This document shows positions 1-11,496 of a stretch of 25,839 nt of DNA, piece after piece. This DNA is from Saccoglossus kowalevskii. Lineage: Eukaryota; Hemichordata; Enteropneusta; Harrimaniidae. The translations under genes were made by a program, and so were the position numbers. The stretch is from contig NW_003156516.1 of assembly GCF_000003605.2 (NCBI RefSeq), positions 1 through 25,839 on the forward strand, given 5' to 3'. The notes under the pieces are model-generated. The model was not told where the DNA came from and searched no databases. It worked only from the letters and a program-made list of their open reading frames with translations. Each line of letters starts with the position of its first letter. Positions within the stretch are counted from its first letter, which is position 1.

Positions 1-376
1 ATAAACTGCTTTTAACGGGCTTTTATTAAATTTCCCTACTTTACAAAAGTGGATTCTTATATGCTAACAACTTGGTCATATATGCAAATGCATTAACCAA
101 ATTTGCAATAACTTTGTACAACTTTGTAATCACTTTGAACAACTTTGCACGGTGCGTTAACAGCGTAACACCCACTACGTGCCGACAGCATCAACAACTT
201 GTTCGTGAAAATTAGAACGAATTTGAAAATTTTCCATTAATTAAAAAAGTTACAAAAATGCCTCGATTTTCTACTATAAATGATTGACATCACAGTAAGA
301 AAAAGTGCCGGAACGTTGCCTTAAATCTTTTCCATGTGCGTGTTGAAACCAAAAAAAATTCAAAAGGTCGTTTAGT
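1..376. other. AT-rich non-coding flank
   Basis: No ORF or recognisable gene is visible. Two small motif groups stand out. A POU-type octamer ATGCAAAT lies at 82-89. Four ACTTTG hexamers follow at 111, 121, 132 and 142, that is, spaced 10-11 bp apart (about one helical turn). CTTTG is the core of TCF/LEF and, as CTTTGT, of SOX sites, so an enhancer-like element is possible but unproven. A run of eight A at 351-358 and another of four at 362-365 lie just beside the 5S-like fragment. Confidence 0.5.
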
Positions 377-409
377 CAGGGAGTCTCCCAGTACTAACCA
401 CGCCCGATT
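377..409 (-). repeat. 5S rRNA-like fragment, possible 5S-derived SINE or pseudogene
   Basis: Read on the minus strand this contains TCGGGCGTGGTTAGTACT followed by GGGAGAC. From knowledge of animal 5S rRNA, this matches the 3' half around internal promoter box C, with one mismatch (GGGCCTGG in 5S) and loss of five bases (TGGAT). Downstream on the same strand are T4 (365-362) and T8 (358-351) runs, which would suit RNA polymerase III termination. The 5' half of 5S, with box A, is not recognisable, so this is not a functional 5S gene. A 5S-derived SINE or a decayed 5S pseudogene is the likeliest explanation. The alignment was made from memory and by eye. Confidence 0.45.
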
Positions 410-846
410 GTGTTTTTCTTTAAACATTTGTCGAGCACCTAACCCCACAGCTGCACGGGAAATAATTTAACTGCAGTTCACAGTGATTCAGGAGGTTTTA
501 ACATCATTCCCACATTATGATATTCATTATACCATACCAGTTTATTCATACAATATTAAATTATCAATAGATTAGTTTCTTGCCCATAGATAATGTATTG
601 TAGATACAAAGTTTTGTGTCTGCTTGTGTATCAGTGTGTTTGTCTTCCAGTTTACACTCTAAACTATGCAAATATTAATCCTTGATTACACATGAACAAA
701 ATTGTGTAAATTGTTAGAGGTAGTGGTTACTCGAGGTACTGCAAGCTTCCAGAGCTTGTTTTACTAAAGTCGATGGGTGTTAAAAAGCAGTAATTCACCA
801 TACTGTATGCTTTAAAATGTTCACAGTAAAATTTGTTTTTATTGAG

Positions 847-1358
847 GCTGTCTTTGACTGCTGTGTATATGCCATTGATTGGTAAGGAATTGAATGACTT
901 TGTTGATCAATGGAATGCACATCGCATAAGAAAGCAAAAGAGAATAGACAGACCATGTGGTATTCCGGAAGACATGTACAATATCCCTGATAAACATGGT
1001 AATTATGCAATGAATAGTAAGACATGTTAATGTAGAGACATATACTGTTTTTATATCCATATTATTTACTTTGTTGCACCGATTTTTTTAAACTGTAAAT
1101 TTATGTTCATGTTTAGTGTGAAGTAATACTTGACAATTTACTCTTAATGTAGGTGGTACCCAATGTGGTTATCCAGTGATCCAAAATGACCTTGATGAAA
1201 TAAGTAGAAGACATTAGTTTGATGAGAACGGCCAGAGTTATTTACCCGATTATGTCACAGAAGAACAAATTATAGAAATATGTGGAAACATTGATGTATA
1301 TAATGCCAGAGATAGCTATATTCTTCTTAGAGAGCACTTGCCTGCATATTTAACATAA
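847..1358 (+). pseudogene. Broken two-exon remnant of an integrase-core-like protein gene (C-terminal part)
   Basis: Exon A (about 847-998) encodes a stretch with the motifs PLIGKELNDFVDQWNAHRIRK and CGIPEDMYNIP. The pattern L-x(7-9)-W-N-x-H-x-I-R plus C-x-G-I/V-P-x-x-(L/M)-Y resembles the end of the integrase-core-like domain found in many intron-containing invertebrate and fish proteins. A GT-AG intron (999-1152: donor G|GTAATT, acceptor TGTAG|GT) joins in phase to exon B (1153-1358), which continues GGTQCGYP and later YLPDYVTEEQ and ARDSYILLRE before TAA at 1356-1358. An in-frame TAG at 1215-1217 interrupts exon B, so the copy appears dead. The 5' exons are not seen. The start at 847 (after TTATTGAG) is a guess. 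The family assignment is from memory of motifs; the intron and stop are directly visible. Confidence 0.5.
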
Positions 1359-2540
1359 TCGTAAAGCATTCTTATGGTTGCCATTTGCCATACAAGTTGA
1401 ATACAAGTTGAAAATTGACAAAATCTATATTTCGTTTGACAGCATACTCAGGTTTACATGTGGATGTCATTACAGAACCATTGAATGTGAATATATTAAC
1501 ACCTCATATGTAACAGCACTTCTGTCCTCAAGTAGAATTATTACAAAAAGGCTAAAATCTAGCAGAGCAAAGATAAAATCTAGTGCTGTTGATATATACA
1601 AGTTTACCAGGGCTTTTACTGATTGCTATACTAAAGTAGTGCCAAATCTGACAGGATGGTCTCCTGCATAATTAAGGACCAGTTCATTTAGCTTAACAGA
1701 GTTTGATTGTACCGGAAATACATATACATGATAAGCAAACTTGCATATGATGATAATATATATTAATATTAAAAACGAGGAGGTACACATAATTCCGGAT
1801 ATCCAGACTTTATTCAATTTCCATTTTTTTTCCCAGATACATGTAAAATTATGCTAAACTGAAAGTCAAAGGCTGTTATTCTATAGAGTAGAGCATATAC
1901 ATTGTATGGTAGTTGGAATAATTCAACTTTAGAATAGTGGTGTGCAACTTTGAGTATTAATTGTATTTGCCTACACAAAACATAAGCACATGAATAGGTT
2001 AGTATTCAAAGGAAACCCTTACTACGAACATGTGTATCTATTGAATATATTATAGAATCACATTTGACACTGTATTGTAAGATGTTTTTTTGTAAATAAG
2101 AAACGTGTGTGAAAGAAATGGGACACATAATTGTGATTTGTCTATCATACTTCAATATTGATCATCATAGTGAATCTTGTTATAATGACTCTGCTTAATC
2201 TATTGAAATACACAGCAAATGCATTGTAGCTAAGACCAACACACCTATCTACTGTACATTATCAGAACCTGGGATACAGAACTGCATGCTTTAATATTTG
2301 CTAACAAATCATTTTACTTTATATCATTACAGTAACTTTCAAATGTACTATGACTAAATTTTGCCCAGATGTTGATACACATTGTACATAAAGTACTTTT
2401 TGTGAAAATTGTCATTTTAATCTTAGGTTGTGATCACATTTTTTTTAATTGTCAAATGTGCCACAAACACAAAATTATACGGTATTTTGTAGCCTTGTGA
2501 TTTTTTACAAAGACACAGAATAGTAGATAATTCACAGGTG
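1359..2540. other. AT-rich non-coding stretch
   Basis: I see no supportable gene. Short open frames occur (for example about 1378-1671 plus and 1626-1817 minus), but their translations have no recognisable motif and have the composition expected of AT-rich random sequence. No RNA gene or clear repeat was recognised. Confidence 0.5.
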
Positions 2541-2549
2541 AATGTCACA

Positions 2550-2900
2550 GTCAGCTGGCGCACACGTGATAATAAAATAAATACGATATTTACTATATGG
2601 GGGCCGCCATCTTGAATGACGCATAAAACTAAATAAGAGACAAGTTGTGAAACGAGTTTTTCAGATTCCTACAAATCAGGACAGAAATACCAATCTTTCA
2701 CAAAAATACGGTCCGTTGGGGTTATATTAAGCCAACTGATAACAAAATTCGGCCGAATTCGTCGTTTTTGTGTGGAAAAATCCCTTGCATACAAACACCT
2801 AATTATGCGAAGAACATGGAACACTAAGTCGGGGTATTTGCAACTAAAAATTGACATTCCAGCACAGCAGCCAATCAGTGACGGCCTAACGCTTAGATGA
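2550..2900. promoter_or_regulatory. Promoter-like patch with E-box, YY1-type and CCAAT motifs
   Basis: This stretch is less AT-rich and has more CpG than its surroundings. It contains a CACGTG E-box (2563-2568), GCCGCCATCTTG (2603-2614, the complement of the YY1-type CAAGATGGCGGC that in animals often sits at transcription starts), a 14-bp perfect palindrome centred on CGGCCG (2746-2759) and a CCAATCAG NF-Y-type box (2871-2878). If it is a promoter, the YY1 orientation would suit minus-strand transcription, with the CCAAT box upstream. No first exon could be identified in either direction. The motifs are visible; promoter function is inference. Confidence 0.25.
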
Positions 2901-3538
2901 CAATTTCGGTTTATTCCTAAAGATTTCTGAATTTGTCTTGTTTACTGACAGGGTATGGCTACAGATGAGTTAAATATCTGCGGCATTCACCATCAAGTCT
3001 CTTTTTCCACTTCCCACATACTGTGTATATTGAGGTTGGTACCTTGTCCAGGAAATCACCCCCCCCCCCCAACAATTCCTTAGTGACCTCGTCTTTAAAT
3101 GGTAAGTTCTCATGGTCTAACTAAAATTGATGTTTTCAATTGGGTTGTACTAATTTGCAGTGTGCAAAAAGTAGAAAAGCTTGATCATTTTTAACGATTT
3201 TGTTGATAGCTGCATATACCAATAAGCAAAAATGTTTATGTTTTACAAGCTTGAATAGTAAATCATTGTTACAGCTAAAAGTACATCTTTAAGCTTTAAT
3301 AATATGAAGCAAAGCACTAGCCTAATACATGTAGTTCTTTGTGCAAACAGATTTGTACTAAAATAATTAGCTTTCTCACTTGTCCTGTGTCTTACTGTTG
3401 AGCTTATTTTAAATACTGGTTCACAGTATGTTAATCATATGCAAATTATGCATTATTATTATGAAAATGCCTGCAAGCATCCACATAGGATCTGAAGCAG
3501 AGAGTTTTTCTTTCCATTATACATCTCAGATACTTGCT
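2901..3538. other. AT-rich non-coding stretch with a C12 tract
   Basis: No gene is recognised. A run of twelve C occurs at 3059-3070. If the minus-strand exons at 3539-3771 are real, the right end of this stretch would be their 3' UTR; I see no canonical AATAAA on the minus strand close to the stop. Confidence 0.4.
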
Positions 3539-3771
3539 TCAGATCATGACAACTTTGTCGGGACTCCTGAAACTCTGAAAAAATAAACATTATTTACATA
3601 AAAGTGAGCCCAAGATATTTTCAATATTACAGTCAAATGCAGAAAAATGTGATCATACATTAAATAATCAGGAAAACAGTGTAATAAAGAACACAACACT
3701 TACAACTTTTGAATCTTCATCAACAGTAATGTTATGATCATCATGTTTCTCTTCTTCAAGAGGCTCAATAC
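3539..3771 (-). CDS. Two putative 3'-terminal exons of an unidentified gene
   Basis: On the minus strand, an exon-like segment at 3771-3704 encodes an acidic peptide containing IEPLEEEKHDDHN and TVDEDSKV. An acceptor-like CTCTAG precedes it and a consensus donor GTAAGT (3703-3698) follows it. The next acceptor, TTTATTTTTTCAG, opens a short segment at 3574-3539 that reads SFRSPDKVVMI and then a TGA stop, in the same phase (phase 0 junction). The consistent donor, the pyrimidine-rich acceptor and the kept frame argue for genuine terminal exons. The upstream junction would be phase 1. No domain is recognised and the product is unknown. Chance cannot be excluded for exons this short. Confidence 0.35.
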
Positions 3772-4621
3772 CTAGAGTGTATAACCACCAAATCTTCAGT
3801 TAACCATAGCCATTTTATTGCCATATTTGCTCTATTAGAAGCACATCTCCTACATAAGTACACCTAAACCAAATATTGCATTTTTTGCATACATTTTGAC
3901 AAAATAACCTCTGTCATGTACTTCCAATATAGCAAATACAGTATTGTAGCTTGTATTGTTATGGGTGGATCAAAAAACAGAAGAACAATAAAAATTGTTA
4001 GTGTCAAGAAAAAGAACAATAAAATTAAAATAAAGTTATTCCAAAATGTTATTAGTCTAAACATTACGTACATGGCAAAACTTTCCTCAAACAAATTGAT
4101 TATCCATATATTTAAAAGTAACGAAAATTGACTGATATGATATAAATTTGATTAATATGTTTCTGTTTTAGACTAACTGCATGGCTCTACCTTTAAGATT
4201 CAATAGAAGACAATAGCTGTTGCATAAGTTATGTTCATTACTGAAAGTCACTATGCCAGTTTTAGACATGTCATCACATCCAAAATACCTAGTATATAGT
4301 ATATCATTTTGTTGATAGTTATTGCACTACTATATGTAACAGTAAAGATGAAATATCAATATATAAATCAGGCTTATATATTTTTTGTCAGAAAAGAACT
4401 GAACAAATATTTTGTTCCCTAATTTTTTTGCAAGTAAAGTTGAAGATTCACTTAAATACTACAGTAAAGATTTTTTAAATTTAAACCACACTATAAAAAA
4501 TAAATATTAATGGTCAAAATATGTACTTGACATGTCACCAATAATGAATACAGATACAGATGTGAAATGCTCATAGTATACCTCTACAACGAGTTTAATT
4601 GTACCTGTCTTCATGAATTAC
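3772..4621. other. AT-rich stretch, probably intronic if the minus-strand exons are real
   Basis: No supportable coding exon was found. A minus-strand open frame at 3864-4094 translates into a very hydrophobic, Phe/Leu/Ile-rich peptide, as T-rich intron sequence typically does. It lacks flanking splice signals that fit the neighbouring exon phases. Confidence 0.35.
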
Positions 4622-4720
4622 CTGTGTGTTTTCCACAGCATAACATGTAAACCTAGGTAGCTGTGCCATCCACATCTCATAATTATTTTTTGAAATATCA
4701 CTGGGACACATTTCAACCAT
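4622..4720 (-). CDS. Putative coding exon abutting the minisatellite
   Basis: Reading the minus strand from 4720 to 4622 gives an open frame with MVEMCPSDISKNNYEM and then QLPRFTCYAVENTQ. It ends exactly at a good donor, CACAG|GTAATT (intron from 4621 leftwards). The frame stays open into the first minisatellite unit, so the exon's 5' boundary is uncertain. It could start at one of two ATGs (4718-4720 or 4709-4711) or at an acceptor such as TATAG inside the array. The exon ends in phase 0 while the next putative exon (3771) needs phase 1, so an intervening exon would be required or one call is wrong. No protein family is recognised. Confidence 0.35.
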
Positions 4721-6150
4721 GGATAGACACAATGACACAGCTATACCATCTGAACTATGGATAGATACAATGACACAGCTATAACATCTGAACCATGGAT
4801 AGACACAATGACACAGCTATAACATCTGAACTATGGATAGACACACTGACACAGCTATACCATCTGAACTATGGATAGACACAATGACACAGCTATACCA
4901 TCTGAATCATGGATAGACACAAGGACACAGCTATACCATCTGAACTATGGATAGACACAATGACACAGCTATACCATCTGAACCATGGATAGACACAAGG
5001 ACACAGCTATACCATGTGAACCAGGGATAGACACAATGACACAGCTATACCATCTGAACTATAGGTAGACACAATGACACAGCTATACCATCTGAATTAT
5101 GGATAGACACAATGACACAGCAATACCATCTGAACCATGGATAGACACAATGACACAGTTATACCATCTGAACTATGGATAGACACAATGACACAGCAAT
5201 ACCATCTGAACTATGGATAGACACAATGACACAACTACACCATCTGAACTATGGATAGACACAATGAAACAGCAATACCATCTGAACTATGGATAGACAC
5301 AGTAACACAGCTATACCATCTGAACCATGGATAGACACAATGACACAGCTATACCATCTGAACTATGGATAGACACAATGACACAGCAATACCATCTGAA
5401 CCATGGATAGACACAATGACACAGCTATAGCATCTGAACTATGGATAGACACAATGACACAGCTATACCATCTGAACTATGGATAGACACAATGACACAG
5501 CTATAACATCTGAACCATGGATAGACACAGTAACACAGCTATACCATCTGAACTATGGATAGACACAATGACACAGTTATACCATCTGAACTATGGATAG
5601 ACACAATGACACAGCTATACCATCTGAACCATGGATAGACACAAGGACACAGCTATACCATGTGAACCAGGGATAGACACAATGACACAGCTATACCATC
5701 TGAACTATAGGCAGACACAATGACACAGCTATACCATCTGAATTATGGATAGACACAATGACACAGTTATACCATCTGAACTATGGATAGACACAATGAC
5801 ACAGCAATACCATCTGAACCATGGATAGACACAATGACACAGTTATACCATCTGAACTATAGGCAGACACAATGACACAGCTATACCATCTGAACCATGG
5901 ATAGACACAATGACACAGTTATACCATCTGAACTATGGATAGACACAATGACACAGCAATACCATCTGAACCATGGATAGACACAATGACACAGCTATAC
6001 CATCTGAACTATGGATAGACACAATGACACAGCAATACCATCTGAACCATGGATAGACACAATAACACAGCTATACCATCTGAACTATGGATAGACACAA
6101 TGACACAGCAATACCATCTGAACTATGGATAGACACAATGACACAGTTAT

Positions 6151-6560
6151 ACCACCTGAACTATGGATAGACACAATGACACAGCTATACCATCTGAACT
6201 ATGGATAGACACAATGACACAGCTATACCATCTGAATCATGGATAGACACAAGGACACAGCTATACCATCTGAACTATGGATAGACACAATGACACAGCT
6301 ATACCATCTGAACCATGGATAGACACAAGGACACAGCTATACCATGTGAACCAGGGATAGACACAATGACACAGCTATACCATCTGAACTATAGGCAGAC
6401 ACAATGACACAGCTATACCATCTGAATTATGGATAGACACAATGACACAGCAATACCATCTGAACCATGGATAGACACAATGACACAGTTATACCATCTG
6501 AACTATGGATAGACACAATGACACAGCAATACCATCTGAACTATGGATAGACACAATGAC
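6151..6560. repeat. Higher-order block in the minisatellite, copy at +3800 bp
   Basis: This run of about 11 units carries a characteristic order of variants: ACCACCTGAA, a GAATCATGG unit, two AAGGAC units, GTGAACCAGGG, then CTATAGGCAGAC and GAATTATGG. The same order recurs at 9951-10360, an offset of exactly 3800 bp (100 units), and by eye without differences. A near copy starts at 9343 (608 bp, 16 units, earlier). Multi-unit segmental duplication or conversion within the array is the simplest explanation. Confidence 0.8.
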
Positions 6561-9500
6561 ACAACTACACCATCTGAACTATGGATAGACACAATGAAAC
6601 AGCAATACCATCTGAACTATGGATAGACACAGTAACACAGCTATACCATCTGAACCATGGATAGACACAATGACACAGCTATACCATCTGAACTATGGAT
6701 AGACACAATGACACAGCAATACCATCTGAACCATGGATAGACACAATGACACAGCTATACCATCTCAACTATGGATAGACACAATGACACAGCAATACCA
6801 TCTGAACCATGGATAGACACAATGACACAGCTATACCATCTGAACCATGGATAGACACAATGACACAGCTATACCATCTGAACCATGGATAGACACAATG
6901 ACACAGCTATACCATCTGAACCATGGATAGACACAATAACACAGCTATACCATCTGAACCATGGATAGACACAATGACACAGCTATACCATCTGAACCAT
7001 GGATAGACACAATGACACAGCAATACCATCTGAACTATGGATAGACACAATGACATAGCTATAACATCTGAACCATGGATAGACACAATGACACAGCTAT
7101 ACCATCTGAACTATGGATAGACACAATGACACAGCAATACCATCTGAACCATGGATAGACACAATGACACAGCTATACCATCTGAACTATGGATAGACAC
7201 AATGACACAGCAATACCATCTGAACCATGGATAGACACAATAACACAGCTATACCATCTGAACTATGGATAGACACAATGACACAGCAATACCATCTGAA
7301 CTATGGATAGACACAATGACACAGTTATACCACCTGAACTATGGATAGACACAATGACACAGCTATACCATCTGAACTATGGATAGACACAATGACACAG
7401 CTATACCATCTGAATCATGGATAGACACAATGACACAGCTATACCATCTGAACCAAGGATAGACACAATGACATAGCTAAACCATCTGAACCATGGATAG
7501 ACACAATGACACAGCAATACCATCTGAACTATGGATTGACACAATGACATAGCTATACCATCTGAACCATGGATAGACACAATGACATAGCTATACCATC
7601 TGAACCATGGATAGACACAATGACACAGCTATAACATCTGAACTATGGATAGACACAATGACACAGCAATACCATCTGAACTATGGATAGACACAAGGAC
7701 ACAGCTATACCATCTGAACCATGGATAGACACAATGACACAGCTATACCATCTGAACCATAGATAGACACAATGACACAGCTATACCATCAGAACTATGG
7801 ATAGACACAATGACACAGCTATACCATCTGAACTATGGATAGACACAATGACACAGCTATACCATCTGAACCATGGATAGACACAATGACACAGCTATAC
7901 CATCTGAACTATGGATAGACACAATGACACAGCTATACCATCTGAACCATGGATAGACACAATGACACAGCTATACCATCTGAACTATGGATAGACACAA
8001 TGACACAGCTATACCATCTGAACCATGGATAGACACAATGACACAGCTATACCATCTGAACCATGGATAGACACAATGACACAGCTATACCATCTGAACT
8101 ATGGATAGACACAATGACACAGCTATACCATCTGAACCATGGATAGACACAATGACACAGCTATACCATCTGAACCATGGATAGACACAATGACACAGCT
8201 ATACCATCTGAACCATGGATAGACACAATGACACAGCTATACCATCTGAACTATGGATAGACACAATGACACAGCTATACCATCTGAACCATGGATAGAC
8301 ACAATGACACAGCTATACCATCTGAACCATGGATAGACACAATGACACAGCTATACCATCTGAACCATGGATAGACACAATGACACAGCTATACCATCTG
8401 AACTATGGATAGACACAATGACACAGCTATACCATCTGAACTATGGATAGACACAATGACACAGCAATACCATCTGAACTATGGATTGACACAATGACAT
8501 AGCTATACCATCTGAACCATGGACAGACACAATGACATAGCTATACCATCTGAACCATGGATAGACACAATGACACAGCTATAACATATGAACTATGGAT
8601 AGACACAATGACACAGCAATACCATCTGAACTATGGATAGACACAATGACACAGCTATACCATCTGAACCATGGATAGACACAATAACACAGCTATACCA
8701 TTTGAACCATGGATAGATACAAGGACACAGCTATACCATCTGAACCATGGATAGACACAATGACACAGCAATACCATCTGAACTATGGATAGACACAATG
8801 ACACAGCTATACCATCTGAACCATGGATAGACACAATGACACAGTTATACCATCTGAACTATAGGCAGACACAATGACACAGCTATACCATCTGAACCAG
8901 GGATAGACACAATGACACAGTTATACCATCTGAACTATGGATAGACACAATGACACAGCAATACCATCTGAACCATGGATAGACACAATGACACAGCTAT
9001 ACCATCTGAACTATGGATAGACACAATGACACAGCAATACCATCTGAACCATGGATAGACACAATAACACAGCTATACCATCTGAACTATGGATAGACAC
9101 AATGACACAGCAATACCATCTGAACTATGGATAGACACAATGACACAGTTATACCACCTGAACTATGGATAGACACAATGACACAGCTATACCATCTGAA
9201 CTATGGATAGACACAATGACACAGCAATACCATCTGAACCATGGATAGACACAATAACACAGCTATACCATCTGAACTATGGATAGACACAATGACACAG
9301 CAATACCATCTGAACTATGGATAGACACAATGACACAGTTATACCACCTGAACTATGGATAGACACAATGACACAGCTATACCATCTGAACTATGGATAG
9401 ACACAATGACACAGCTATATCATCTGAATCATGGATAGACACAAGGACACAGCTATACCATCTGAACTATGGATAGACACAATGACACAGCTATACCATC

Positions 9501-10770
9501 TGAACCATGGATAGACACAAGGACACAGCTATACCATGTGAACCAGGGATAGACACAATGACACAGCTATACCATCTGAACTATAGGCAGACACAATGAC
9601 ACAGCTATACCATCTGAATTATGGATAGACACAATGACACAGTTATACCATCTGAACTATGGATAGACACAATGACACAGCAATACCATCTGAACCATGG
9701 ATAGACACAATGACACAGTTATACCATCTGAACTATAGGCAGACACAATGACACAGCTATACCATCTGAACCATGGATAGACACAATGACACAGTTATAC
9801 CATCTGAACTATGGATAGACACAATGACACAGCAATACCATCTGAACCATGGATAGACACAATAACACAGCTATACCATCTGAACTATGGATAGACACAA
9901 TGACACAGCAATACCATCTGAACTATGGATAGACACAATGACACAGTTATACCACCTGAACTATGGATAGACACAATGACACAGCTATACCATCTGAACT
10001 ATGGATAGACACAATGACACAGCTATACCATCTGAATCATGGATAGACACAAGGACACAGCTATACCATCTGAACTATGGATAGACACAATGACACAGCT
10101 ATACCATCTGAACCATGGATAGACACAAGGACACAGCTATACCATGTGAACCAGGGATAGACACAATGACACAGCTATACCATCTGAACTATAGGCAGAC
10201 ACAATGACACAGCTATACCATCTGAATTATGGATAGACACAATGACACAGCAATACCATCTGAACCATGGATAGACACAATGACACAGTTATACCATCTG
10301 AACTATGGATAGACACAATGACACAGCAATACCATCTGAACTATGGATAGACACAATGACACAGCTATACCATCTGAACCATGGATAGACACAATGACAC
10401 AGTTATACCATCTGAACTATGGATAGACACAATGACACAGCAATACCATCTGAACCATGGATAGACACAATGACACAGCTATACCATCTGAACTATGGAT
10501 AGACACAATGACACAGCTATACCATCTGAACCATGGATAGACACAATGACACAGCTATACCATCTGAACTATGGATAGACACAATGACACAGCTATACCA
10601 TCTGAACTATGGATAGACACAATGACACAGCTATACCATCTGAACTATGGATAGACACAATGACACAGCTATACCATCTGAACTATGGATAGACACAATG
10701 ACACAGCTATACCATCTGAATCATGGATAGACACAATGACACAGCTATACCATCTGAACTATGGATAGAC

Positions 10771-11261
10771 ACAAGGACACAGCTATACCATGTGAACCAG
10801 GGATAGACACAATGACACAGCTATACCATCTGAACTATAGGCAGACACAATGACACAGCTATACCATCTGAATTATGGATAGACACAATGACACAGCAAT
10901 ACCATCTGAACCATGGATAGACACAATGACACAGTTATACCATCTGAACTATGGATAGACACAATGACACAGCAATACCATCTGAACTATGGATAGACAC
11001 AATGACACAACTACACCATCTGAACTATGGATAGACACAATGAAACAGCAATACCATCTGAACTATGGATAGACACAGTAACACAGCTATACCATCTGAA
11101 CCATGGATAGACACAATGACACAGCTATACCATCTGAACTATGGATAGACACAATGACACAGCAATACCATCTGAACCATGGATAGACACAATGACACAG
11201 CTATACCATCTCAACTATGGATAGACACAATGACACAGCAATACCATCTGAACCATGGATA
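10771..11261. repeat. Higher-order block matching 6325-6815
   Basis: Starting near the GTGAACCAGGG marker (10797 here, 6351 in the other copy), about 490 bp share rare variants in the same order. These include ACAACTACACC (11007 and 6561), AATGAAACAG, AGTAACACAG and CATCTCAAC. The offset is 4446 bp, exactly 117 units. A related segment from 5021 (35 units before 6351) shares the first part, including ACAACTACACC at 5231, with a T for C in the CTATAGG unit. Confidence 0.75.
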
Positions 11262-11496
11262 GACACAATGACACAGCTATAGCATCTGAACTATGGATAG
11301 ACACAATGACACAGCTATAACATCTGAACCATGGATAGACATAATGACACAGTTATACCATCTGAACTATGGATAGAAACAATGATAAAGCTATACCATC
11401 TGAACTATGGATAGACACAATGACACAGCTATACCATCTGAACTATGGATAGACACAATGACACAGCAATACCATCTGAACTATGGATAGACATAA

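Larger units (their letters stand above)
4717..11496. repeat. 38-bp minisatellite array, 178.4 units
   Basis: A 38-bp unit repeats head to tail. It begins C(C/T)ATGGATAGACACAATG and continues ACACAGCTATACCATCTGAA. The first unit starts at 4717 and the last, partial unit at 11481; the difference, 6764, is exactly 178 x 38. Phase points checked at 6009, 8061 and 9961 all fall on the grid, so there is no net indel over 6.8 kb. Common variant sites are C/T at unit base 2 (CCATGG or CTATGG), AATGAC versus AAGGAC, AATAAC or AGTAAC, and GCTATAC versus GCAATAC or GTTATAC. Stops occur in all frames because 38 is not a multiple of 3, so it is not coding. The unit has no CpG. The left edge touches a putative exon; the right edge is cut by LTR1. 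Confidence 0.97.

Noticed and set aside
1378-1671. 97-codon plus-strand open frame
   Set aside because: It begins at a TTG, has no recognisable motif, and its composition fits random AT-rich sequence.
2746-2759. 14-bp palindrome AATTCGGCCGAATT as an attachment or origin site
   Set aside because: It is a single short palindrome in eukaryotic DNA with no associated enzyme or repeat; noted only as part of the CpG-bearing patch.
3864-4094. Hydrophobic minus-strand open frame resembling membrane segments
   Set aside because: Phe/Leu/Ile richness is expected from T-rich intronic DNA. There are no fitting splice sites, and nothing supports translation.
4717-11496. CRISPR array
   Set aside because: The 38-bp units are directly contiguous with no unique spacers between them, and the setting is eukaryotic. 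It is a minisatellite.
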